A stretch of DNA of 64,000 bases from Knufia peltigerae (Eukaryota; Ascomycota; Eurotiomycetes; Chaetothyriales; Trichomeriaceae). The position numbers and the translations under genes were made by a program. Below the pieces are notes generated by a model, which searched no databases, was not told where the DNA came from, and saw only the letters and a program-made list of their open reading frames with translations. Each line of letters opens with the position of its first letter. Position 1 is the stretch's first letter. This document shows, piece by piece, positions 44,324 to 54,176 of this stretch. Location: the NCBI GenBank assembly GCA_030247855.1, contig JAPDRN010000011.1:186001-250000 (forward strand), written 5' to 3'.

Positions 44324-46026
44324 TCACAAGTGGTAAGGCCTTCTCTTCATCGTATGTTTCCTCGCATAAGGGTGTCCGAAACCTCTTGCGACCAAAACGT
44401 CAAGCTCGGCGGTATTGACGAATCCTGGGTCTGCTTCGTCGAGGGACTTGAGTCCACATAAACGCATTGCCGTGGCGACCTCATCTTTTAATACTATACG
44501 ACGCAACATAACGCGCATATCAGTACCCATCAAAGCCGTAGGAAAGAAAGAGAAGTTGAAGGGTCAGGCGAGGGGAGAGGCGAGGTGGTTTCGGGGTCAG
44601 ACAGGAAATCAGAAAAAAAAACTTACTATTAATGAGATGTACGACACCTGGTTTACCATAATTCAAGGCGTACAAAAACGACCGACCTATACCTACACCA
44701 CTCGCACCTAGACAAACAGCTTTCAAGATGTCCGATCCTCGTCGTATGCCCCCGTCGATAAAGACCTGCATGTAATCAAAGACCTCGGGACACTCCTTGT
44801 GCAACTCGAGAAGGACGACGATGGCGGCCGGTGCACCGTCCAGAGCTCGACCTCCGTGGTTCGACACCACGACACCCTGACAACCCATGTGCATGGCCAA
44901 TCTGGCGTCGGCTGCGGATTGTATACCCTTGAGGACGATGGGTAATTTTGTCTTGTTTCGTAGCCAGGCTAGGTCATTCCACTCGAAACTCGGATCGATG
45001 AAGGATCCCACACTTCTCGCCAACCCCGAACCTTTGTTGTCGCTGGAAGAGTAAGAACCACTCAAACCGGAAGACAAGAACTGTTCGTGTTTTATACGTT
45101 CGTCGGCTTCTCTCTTCGAAACCACGGGCAAGTCGACAGTCACAAAAAGTGCCTTGATCTGTGGTTTATTGTTGACCGTGCGCAAGAGCTCTTTGGTTTT
45201 TGTTCTGTCCTTGTTGATATATAACTGGAAAAAGAACGGTTGACCAGGTGCTGCGGAGAGGATTTCTTCCAGCGGGAATGAAGCGTTGGTTGATATCTAG
45301 GACACACAGTACAAGGCATGCGGTTAGTACACCTCTTACCACACGAAGAACAGCGCGGATCTGCCTATCTTGCCCCATACGTACAGTTTGAATGATACCA
45401 GTCTCGGATGCTGCTTTACTCAAAGCAATTTCACCTTCTGGTCCACCAGCTTTACCTATACCGGTCGGAGAAATCCACAACGGGAGGGAAACATTGCAAC
45501 CCATCATTGAAGCCTTTGTCGAAACTTTGGCCACATTTTTCAATATTCTAGGTCGAAACCAAATCTTTTGGTAGAAGTTCTTGTTGGCGTCTCGGGTTAT
45601 GTTGTCGTTGGATGCCCCAGAAATGAACGCCCAGCTCTTCTTCGATATCGAGTGTTGAGCCGCCTCTTCAAAGTCGTTCAGATTGAGTAGCGTTTCCAAA
45701 GGTGGCTTCTCTCCCTCCTTTGGAGGCACTGCTGATCCTGAGCTTGTTGTTGAGGCCTCTGGGAAACTTGTAGTCGGATCTAGGTCCCCTAGTATCTCCT
45801 CCGGGCGGAGATTGGCTCTTATGAGATTGCGTTCATGTATCTCGTTGTAGGCTTGAGAAGCATCTCGTCCGGCATACGAGTAGATGATCTCTACTCCACC
45901 TGGATGTTCCGGTGCGAATCTGGTCATATCATACACCCTTCCATTGACAACTATCCAGATGTCGTCAACTTTGTTGTGTTGTTGGATCTCGGACGCTTTG
46001 ATGGTTTTACTCGAAGAAAACGCCAT
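44324..46026 (-). CDS. Flavocytochrome b2-like FMN-dependent 2-hydroxyacid dehydrogenase
   Basis: Predicted oxidation of L-lactate or another 2-hydroxyacid by FMN, passing electrons through a b5-type heme. About 493 residues. Exons are 46026-45385, 45296-44627 and 44493-44324; introns of 88 and 133 bp start GTACGT and GTAAGT. An N-terminal cytochrome b5 domain has HPGG (His 41) and the second heme ligand region NEIHER (His 64). A FMN-dehydrogenase barrel follows with LPLWISPTGIGKAGGPEGE, FVTVDLPVVSKRE, VVSNHGGRALDG (active-site His) and FIDGGIRRGSDILKA. It ends LINILKDEVATAMRLCGL across intron 2. No strong mitochondrial presequence is evident, so location is open. Confidence 0.93.
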
Positions 46027-46875
46027 CTTGATCCTTTGTTGGCTTTGATCTGTATAGGTTATTGCACGTTAGAAATCTTTTCAATCAAAATATGCCCAAG
46101 AGTAAATCGATATCCCAAAAACTCGGTCACTGTTCTCCGGCCGGTACCAGCCTGTGCCTTCGATGTAGGGAAGTAAACTCGGGATTTAATTCCCCGCACT
46201 GTTATATCCTCGGTCAAGCAGAATCCGGGGTGCTGTGCGAAGTGTTCGTGGTAGCTCTCAGTAGAAACTGGGATAGAGTGCATCATATTGAAACATCATC
46301 GTAAATCATATGTGACCATGGATCTAGCATGTACGACTTTGTGAGACGATCGTCGCATATCACAATGCTGAGTGATACGTCTGGATCTGAACTGGTGATT
46401 CTTGGTAGTGTGGTTAGGCCGGCCACCTTCGTATCACCGGTAATTGATGCATGTAGTCAGATATTGTGCCGTTTAATCCTCTGCAACGTCCATTTGATCG
46501 ATATTTCGTCCTGAACTGGCTACTCATCCGAATGAACACCCCGAACATGGCAAATATGAGTTCCCTTACCACACAGGTCTCACAAGTCGATCGTTCTTGG
46601 GGATCGGATTGTGCCACTTTCCTCGACAACCCCCCCAAGTGGACAAGTCCGGGTCAGCCTGAGCCGTGGGGTGCCTTTGGCTTTTGACCCTTGGCTTCTG
46701 GACGCCGCTGTGTTTTCACCCGAGGATACAGATTATGTGCGGGGGCTTCATGTTGAGCTGATGGTTAAAAATGCCCCTTTCACACAATCGATCTCAAGTA
46801 AACATTGAGCATAGCATTTTCAATCATCTGATCTAGGACTCCGAAGAGGACAGACATCAACAAAGATACGCCAAC
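46027..46875. other. Intergenic region between divergent genes
   Basis: 0.85 kb separating the flavocytochrome-like and SDR starts. No TATA box or repeat stood out. Confidence 0.5.
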
Positions 46876-47731
46876 ATGGGACAAGGTCGACTCGAAGGGA
46901 AAGTCGCGATAGTGACAGGAGGAGCCAGCGGTTTCGGCAAAGGCATAGCAACCAAATTCGTTGGCGAGGGTGCCAAAGTCATTATTGCAGATCTGTCCAA
47001 AGATGCAGCTGAAGCTGTAGCAAAAGAGCTGGGATGTCGTTCTATGCTGGCCGATGTGACGAAGCGAGAGCATTGGCAGGCACTGTTGAAATTTGCCCAG
47101 GACGAATTCGGCGGCCTCGATGTCATCGTCAACAATGCTGGAACCACTTACAAAAACAAGCCGACAGTCGAAGTCACCGATCAAGACTTTGACTTGGTCA
47201 TGAATGTCAACGTCAAGTCGGTATTTCTTTCAAGCAGCGTCCTTGTCCCATACTTTCTGGAGAAGAAAAAGCCGGGGGTTTTCATCAACATAGCATCGAC
47301 CGCTGGCATTCGACCACGTCCCGGCCTCACATGGTACAACGCTTCCAAAGCAGCTGTCAGTAATGCAACCAAGACCATGGCTGTCGAGTACGGTCCACAG
47401 AAGATTCGGTTCAATGCCGTCTGCCCTGTGGTTGGAAGCACTGGCTTGTGAGTTGACTTAGAACTCTCCGGCTTAGATCCATGTTGACTTATTCTGCAGA
47501 ACTCACCTTTTCATTGGAAAGCCAGATACGGAGGAGAACCGAGCTGGGTTTGTCTCGACAGTTCCCCTGGGACGCGGCAGTACTCCAAAGGATGTGGCCA
47601 ATGCTTGCTGCTACCTGGCCAGCGATGAGGCCGAGTTTATCACCGGTGTAAACCTAGAGGTAAGTGACCACCATAGGACAGTTGTGATAGGTCTGACAGG
47701 AATCTAGGTCGACGGTGGCCGATGTGTATAG
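46876..47731 (+). CDS. Short-chain dehydrogenase/reductase (classical SDR)
   Basis: NAD(P)-dependent oxidoreductase of 251 residues, the usual length for a classical SDR. Exons are 46876-47447, 47500-47659 and 47708-47731. Introns of 52 and 48 bp start GTGAGT and GTAAGT, and the last exon encodes only VDGGRCV. Motifs in order are TGGASGFGKG, an acidic residue after strand 2 (IADLS) favouring NAD, NNAG, IASTAG and WYNASK (YxxxK). The start at 46876 gives the normal leader MGQGRLEGK. It lies between a flavocytochrome b2-like enzyme and a pathway-type regulator; the two enzymes could act in sequence on hydroxy/keto acids (inference). Confidence 0.93.
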
Positions 47732-49061
47732 ACTCCAGAAAGCGTACAGGCTAGGCAAAGATGTAGGGATACGGCAAGTTACGAAGCGAGGGAGCCGAGT
47801 AGAATTCGCAATTCGACAAGGGAACTTGCCGGAGGCGCGCATGGGTGTCATCTATGAAGCTGAAGAGGTTGAAAGCAAATCACTGAGACACAACTATAAA
47901 ATATATGTTAATTCTGAACACTCCTGTTGTAACAACCAGTAGAATACCTGGTTGCGCTTCCGGACTGTACCTCAGGCAATACCACAAACCAGGATCTCGA
48001 TATGCTCGTCGATTGCAACATTTGAGATAACTCGTACTCCTCATTCAGCTGGTGGCACTCCCGGAGCATGCAAGTCCTGGGGAGATCAGAAGGAGTCGAC
48101 GCCCAAAATTGGGTAGATCGTGATCAGATTAAAGCAATTCAGGTTCGTCGTTGAACAAGCAATCATTGTAGATCTCATGAACCCAGGGAACATCGACGAA
48201 GTGACACAGTGTAGTTTCCATAGCTCATCCCTTACCTGGTCAGCCTTCTTCTCAAGAGAACCCGCTCCGACTTGCGAGCCGGACAGCGTTGACTGTCCCA
48301 GTCCTTGACATCATGATTTCGAAGGTTTTCTCGGAGAATTGAGGAGGTAATGCAACATTCATGCACGATGAAGTCTCGGTGAATGGCTGGAGCTCATCTG
48401 CATCTAAATCAGATTGGTGGAAGACCAGAATTCTGAGGAGGAGGAATACGAGGTATGGGGATTGTGGTGTTGGTGACGGATCCGCCGTTGAGCTTTACGA
48501 GCTCCAGACACGGGGATGCCGGGCCTCTCTGCCCAGCTGTCAATCATTGAGGACGCCACAGTAGCTTGGCTGATTAGGCCACCAACATCACCCGGAGATG
48601 CCTAGACAGGGGCCCCCGATGCACCTGGAAATCATTTCCAGTGACTCCCTTTGGGCACCTGCTCGATACTTCTTCCCCAGCTTCGGTAGGGCTCACCAAT
48701 AGGTGTCTTAGGCTGTGCCGTTGCCCTCCAAAGATCTTCCACACCGTCATCCCGGCGTTGACACAATCTACAGTACGTTGGCAACAACAGTCATTCTTGC
48801 AGACGATAGCAACCTATTCGCAACTCGACATTCAATCCTGATTCCTCGTCAAAGCCATCATAAACAGTTCGCTCGCCTACACGAACCCTCCTCTATCCAA
48901 GTCACTTTGGGCTCCCCATCGCAAGATACCTTCGATCCTTATGGGCCACTCACCAAGTTGCAGAGATAATTCTTCGGTTGACAAGGGATAGCTGCATGGC
49001 CTTTAGCACTGGGTTGCTACTGATCTGATGTATACGTTGGCACTAGGACTAAGAGGTCACC
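47732..49061. other. Intergenic region upstream of the zinc-finger regulator
   Basis: 1.3 kb, presumably the regulator's promoter and 5' UTR. Short open frames have no domains. No TATA box was assigned because the first exon is uncertain. Confidence 0.5.
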
Positions 49062-49068
49062 ATGGTTC

Positions 49069-51904
49069 GTGGATCCAAGCGCAGCTCGAGCATTAAGATG
49101 CGCACATTTCCTGACTCCGACACAGACTGAAAGCAAGAAACGAGTCCTTTGCTGCCAGGAGTGCGGTCTTGCTGTCGCTCGACCAAGTCACTTGGCTCGT
49201 CATTTACAATCCCACCTACCTCCTGCTCGCCGTGACCACTTTACCTGTACCGAGTGTGGACGCCAGTTCTCCCGCAACGATGTCCTGTTACGGCACCTGC
49301 GGACCGCCCATCAGGCATACATCAGTCGGAAAAGAACGGCCCAGAAAAGCTGCTTTCGCTGTGTCAAGAAGAAATTGAAGTGTGACAGGGATCAGCCGTG
49401 TCTGCCTTGCACAAAGTCTGGCGCTGCCTGTGAATATGCAATTGACGAGTCTACGACCGAGGCGGGGACCGAAGCGTCACAAGAGAAAACAGAACCAAAC
49501 ACCGCAGATGGACTCCCAGTCAAGGAGCAGGCCATGTGCGAGAACAATGGATTTGATGTTTCGAATCCCTACCAAGACCCTGCCAGTTCACACATGCCGG
49601 TCCTTCAAGCCAACAATGTATATATTCACACTCATCCTCAGAGTTCAGCAGGGCCTCAAGCGTACTCTGAGACTGCTCAATACTTTCAGTCAACTTCGGA
49701 TGCGAATGGCCCCCCCATCATGACGACGGATATGACATCTTATGCTACCATGAGTCCAACAGATGGCAACGCAACGTTCACTCAGCCATACATAGCATGT
49801 GAGAATGCGTACCTCCCGGCAGAGTTCAATTTCTTTCCTTCGAACTCGGCACCCAGAATTGCCGGCATGGCCGAAGGAGGTCTTGACTGGCTGGGTCTGG
49901 AGCTGGATTCTCCAAACAAGAGCGATGCCAGGGCACAATCCATGGGTCAGATTTATTCTCCTGGATCTTTCCAATATTTACCTAATCAACCAATGATGCT
50001 GGGAGATTCTGAAGCTCTTATGGGCAGATTACCGTCATCTCATGCGGTCGGAATGCAGCACTCGAGACCCAAAGACAATATGAGTACGGCAGCCCAACGT
50101 ACAGACTCACAAACGGGGACTCAACAATGGCCTTTCGATCATACAAGAAATCCCGAACCACAGAAACATAAACTGCCACCGTTGCGGGATATCCTCCAAG
50201 GCACTATCACCTCAAGTGACAGCGGCAGCATTATACGAAGTCTGGTCCAACTTCTATCCACGCCATGCCTACCCGATGTTGAATCGGCAGACATGAATAT
50301 GATGACTGCTATGGATGTCTTGAAGAACTCATTGGATCTATATTTTACCGAGTTTCATGCTGTGTTGCCTCTAGTGCATATCCCTACTTTTAATATGGCA
50401 AAGGTGCCGACGGTGACATTAGCATCAATGTCATGTATCGGGGCCATGTACTCTGATGACCGACAGGGGACCGAACAAGCCTCCTCGCTGAGCGAGATGT
50501 GCATTCAAATGATCGCTTGGCTGGCAAGTATTTTCAATCGACCGTCTACTTAAGTAATAACAGTGGTATAGGGTGGTTCCGATAGCACCAACTTCTACAA
50601 ACCCGCTTATCTGATCGCTTGCTGTCTGCACCAAATTTACTCCTTGGGTTCCGGCAACAGGCGTTTGTATCAGAATGCCGACTGTAACAGGGGTATCCTT
50701 ATTGGATGTCTCCGAGGAATGGGCATTCTGAAGTCTCGTGTCAGCACGGAGGTCGAGGACGAAGATATCAGAGATGCCTTGACTGTCGCTAATGCCACGA
50801 ATGAATGGTTACGTTGGAAGGATCAAGAGGAAGAGAAGCGGATTGCATGGTCGGTGTTCGAATATGATTGCAGTCTCTGCACTCTGACCTCAAAGAGGGG
50901 AGCTGTTGATCTTACTGAACTTCCAAGCCATCTGCCATGCGCCGAGCCTTTATGGGATGCACCTTCGGCTCAAGCATGGAATGCACTGCATTCCCGAGTT
51001 TCCCTGACCGCGCGAGGAGCCCCAACGTCAAGGATCCTTCGCAATTTGCTGGCCGGCAAGGAGGTCCCTTTGGATTTACCTGCTTGGAGTAAGAGACTCT
51101 GTGCGCAGTATATAGGCCGCCTTTTGTGGGACCTGAAGCAGTTGGACATTATGGCGACCAATGAGTACCTCAAATTGCCTTCTATGTCTGCCGCTCAGCA
51201 ACATACCAAGTCTATGCTTCTCCATGGGCTCAACACAATCTGCGAATCCATGTATTCTCCGGCCACTACGGCCGAATTGATCCACTACAAGTAAGTCATG
51301 ATGGTCCCCTCCGAGTACGTGGAAGCTGACCACCCATGGCAGCCTTGCGTCCCTCATCTGTCATTACTCCCATTTGTATAGTGCCGACGAAGCTATGGAC
51401 CTGATCGTCCACATCTTCCGGACCTCGGCTTCACAAACAAAGTCTCCTGACCCCAGCGCCGTGTCAGCTAGACGAAGACTCGGTGCAATTTTAGTAAAGA
51501 ACCCTCAGAAGGCCCGGAATTTGGCATGGCACGCGGCACAAATCATCGCAGTGGCAAACGAGTACCTTGTCTCGGCGCCATGTGAGATCATGCGGGTTTT
51601 CATGGGCTACATCTTCATTCTAGCCTTTGCTAAGTTTGGACCTCAACCGTCGTCCGACTCCAACCTCGATTCTTCTCCAGTTCGACTGGACCTTTCCAAT
51701 CGGGTAGCAGGCCAAAAGGCTGCCATCGCCACTTGGATCCAACATGGAGGGTATGCAAGCATCGGTTTGGTTAAAAACGTCTACAACAATGGAGGGTTGA
51801 ACGCCATAAGTCATGAGGCTCAGACGATGTTGCGAAAGCTGAGATATTGGGGTCTTGCCAAGAAGTTCATCCGAATCCTTGAGAGCTTTGATCTTATGGA
51901 CTAG
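49069..51904 (+). CDS. C2H2 + Zn2Cys6 fungal transcription factor
   Basis: Nuclear DNA-binding regulator of about 900 residues with a fungal_trans middle domain. Exons are 49069-50523, 50572-51290 and 51382-51904. The first intron (48 bp) is GC-AG with donor GCAAGT; the second (91 bp) starts GTAAGT. Two C2H2 fingers (CCQECGLAVARPSHLARH... and FTCTECGRQFSRNDVLLRH...) are followed by a Zn2Cys6 cluster (CFRCVKKKLKCD, then CLPCTKSGAAC). The fungal_trans region includes KPAYLIACCLHQIYSLGSGN just after the GC-AG junction. No ATG precedes finger 1 in frame: 49069 is merely the first sense position I trust. An out-of-frame ATG at 49062 might be joined by a tiny first exon. Such dual-finger regulators often control nearby metabolic clusters. 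Confidence 0.88.
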
Positions 51905-52589
51905 TGGTCTGTGGCCAGGTCAGGCGACTTTTTCTCACCTTCGACAGGGACGAGCTGCCTTGGCTGGACTCTATGATATGCTGATGAGGCATTGCTTTAC
52001 GAGTATGGCGATCAGGCTACCTTTTCATCCCACCTCAGAGACACCTGTCTGGGTTCGCCACGGTCGTTTTGGACGAGTCTGGTGCAAAAGCCCTTCCACG
52101 GATGAAAATTCCAGAAGTGTCTGGATCGGGCTTTCCTATCTTGTGGATCAATATCGAGATGATGACCACCCGCAATACCGTTTCTTCAGTGTTGTGGCAC
52201 GTCCGAAGTATTACACCAGCTTTCACGAACCACGCGGGGGAACCAGTGGAGTCGAAATTTAGGATGGAATGCCAACTTCAACCAAGCTTGCTTAGGTCGA
52301 ATGGTTGTGATTCGAAGTAAGTGGTGATCCTGTTTGTTCAGAACCATTGGTCCAGAGTTCGAATCGATCGTCGTTTGGATGTAGCAGTTCTTGCGAGATT
52401 ACCTACTGGTTGGTTGGACACTTGTCATCTCTGACATTTTAGTTATTACTTTGGACAGAACATATACTGTGTATGACCTGAGATTGCTATCGCTCGCCTT
52501 GACCATCTTCCTTTTCTGTCTTGTCCTTGTTTGGCTGCCTTTGATTTAATTCCAGAGTGCCAACATTTGGGGCTCCAGACTCAGACATC
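51905..52589. other. Intergenic region
   Basis: 0.69 kb between two plus-strand genes. A sequence resembling a tRNA B-box (GTTCGAATC near 52357) has no matching tRNA fold. No gene seen. Confidence 0.5.
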
Positions 52590-53750
52590 ATGGCTTCAAG
52601 CGACAATCACGACTTTGAGACGGTCGAAATCCACGCGGAACATTTGTTGCCGTTTGACTCCCTCCCCGACAAGAAACGAGTGTGGCCCGGCGAACCGGGT
52701 TCGAGGGAAGAAGGGTTGGGCCGTCTGGTCCTGTTGACCCCCGAGGTCGTGGCCTCGGCGGCCTCGACGTGCGTCCGAACCGGCCGGCGGGTGAGTTTGG
52801 GGTGGGAATTGACAAAGTTGGAAATCGCAAACTTTGGCCGATCCCCTTGTCGGCACGAGATTGTCGAACTGTTGGGCGGTGTCGCCTTTGACGACATTTA
52901 TACGTTTAATCCACAGCAAAGCAGTCAATGGGACGGACTGAGACATTTTTCACAACCGCTGCGACAAAACTTGGATGACGAGGTGGGCAAGACTGGCGCC
53001 GGGACGGGTTCGGAGGAAAGATTGTTCTATGGAGGTGTAACGAAATCCGAAATCAAAGACCCTTGGTGTCGACGGATCGGGATCCACGAATGGGCCAAAC
53101 AAGGGATATGTGGCCGCGGTGTATTGTTGGATTTTGTGAGGTATGCCGACCGGAAAGGTTTGGAGTATTCGACTTTCGGTGATTTTGCGATTTCCCTTTC
53201 GGTGTTGTTGGAGATTGCGACCGAACAAAGGGTCGAATTCAAAAGAGGTGACATTTTGTTTGTACGTATCGGTGTCACGAGAGAATGGGACACGAGAATG
53301 ACCGCCACCCAAAAGCAAGAGTATGCAGAATCCCAGAATCCTCGACATTCCGGCGTCCAAGGTACGGAAGAGATGTTGAGATGGTTATGGGATACGGGGT
53401 TTTCGGCCGTGGCGAGTGACGCGATTTCTTTTGAAGTTTATCCACCAAAGGAGAGTTATGAAAGAAGGAGAAGAAGAAGAAGACGACCTAAAGATACCGC
53501 TGGTGGTGGTGGGGGTGGTGGTGAAGAAGAAGATGATGATGATGAAAGTCAAGTCGAAAAAATACCTGGAATATTTTTACATGAATATTTATTGTCAGGT
53601 TGGGGTATGCCAATTGGTGAATTGTTTGATCTTGAAGACTTGAGCAAATTGTGTTCCTCACACAATAGGTGGGAATTTTTCGTTTCGAGTTCACCGTTCA
53701 ACATGCCGGGAGGGGTTTCGAGTCCACCAAATTGTATCGCCATCTTTTAA
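52590..53750 (+). CDS. Putative cyclase / kynurenine-formamidase-like hydrolase (PF04199 type)
   Basis: Predicted metal-dependent hydrolase or cyclase of about 386 residues; substrate unknown. It carries the fungal-subfamily signatures LLTPEVVASAA near the N-terminus, SSQWDGLRHF (standing in for the HxGTHxDxxxH metal motif of bacterial formamidases), GIHEWAKQGICGRGVLLDF and GDILFVRIG. The residues between about 300 and 330 are a low-complexity insertion of Arg, Gly, Glu and Asp runs. The frame is open from 52557 but the first ATG is 52590. It is intronless. It sits directly downstream of the dual-finger regulator on the same strand, which makes co-regulation plausible. Confidence 0.85.
   Translation: MASSDNHDFETVEIHAEHLLPFDSLPDKKRVWPGEPGSREEGLGRLVLLTPEVVASAASTCVRTGRRVSLGWELTKLEIANFGRSPCRHEIVELLGGVAFDDIYTFNPQQSSQWDGLRHFSQPLRQNLDDEVGKTGAGTGSEERLFYGGVTKSEIKDPWCRRIGIHEWAKQGICGRGVLLDFVRYADRKGLEYSTFGDFAISLSVLLEIATEQRVEFKRGDILFVRIGVTREWDTRMTATQKQEYAESQNPRHSGVQGTEEMLRWLWDTGFSAVASDAISFEVYPPKESYERRRRRRRRPKDTAGGGGGGGEEEDDDDESQVEKIPGIFLHEYLLSGWGMPIGELFDLEDLSKLCSSHNRWEFFVSSSPFNMPGGVSSPPNCIAIF
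53465..53555 (+). repeat. Purine-rich low-complexity coding stretch
   Basis: Within the cyclase gene, AGA/GGT/GAT triplet runs encode Arg8, Gly7 and Asp/Glu runs. It looks like triplet slippage inside a surface loop. Confidence 0.75.
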
Positions 53751-54176
53751 GTCGAGCAAAGAGGAAAGAAAAACAAGGAAGGGAGAGAGAGAGACAAAAA
53801 GGTTGGCGAGATGGGTATGAAAACACCCACCCCGAATGAGAGACAAGGACGACAAGAATATGGATATGCTCTAGAGATACGAGAGATTCCCAAGTATTTA
53901 GGTATGGATATATATTTGGTTCAATCAAGAATAAAAAAGACACAAACCACTCGACACATCAAACGCCATACAGTCTTGATTGTGCGTCAGTATGTACCAA
54001 GTGTAAGTAAGTATACTTTGATGGATTCCATCAACAATTTTGGAACAAAATCGATTGATTCAAGATACTATTACGGAGTACAATTTACAACGACATCACC
54101 AGCGTATCGGACCAGCTCAGGAAGACTTGCAACTTTTCTCCTTTCCATCTCACCATAAAATCCACGCGCAGGCCAA
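53751..54176. other. Intergenic region, tail-to-tail
   Basis: 426 bp of 3' sequence between convergent genes, with a GA-rich run near 53,760-53,800 and a TACGGAGTA word at 54072-54080. Confidence 0.55.

Noticed and set aside
50524..50571. GT donor options (GTATTT, GTCTAC, GTAATA) inside the regulator's first intron
   Set aside because: Each gives a stop or the wrong frame; only GC at 50524 with TAG at 50571 keeps the fungal_trans motif intact.
52340..52400. Possible tRNA (B-box-like GTTCGAATC)
   Set aside because: No A-box at the right spacing and no acceptor-stem pairing could be drawn.
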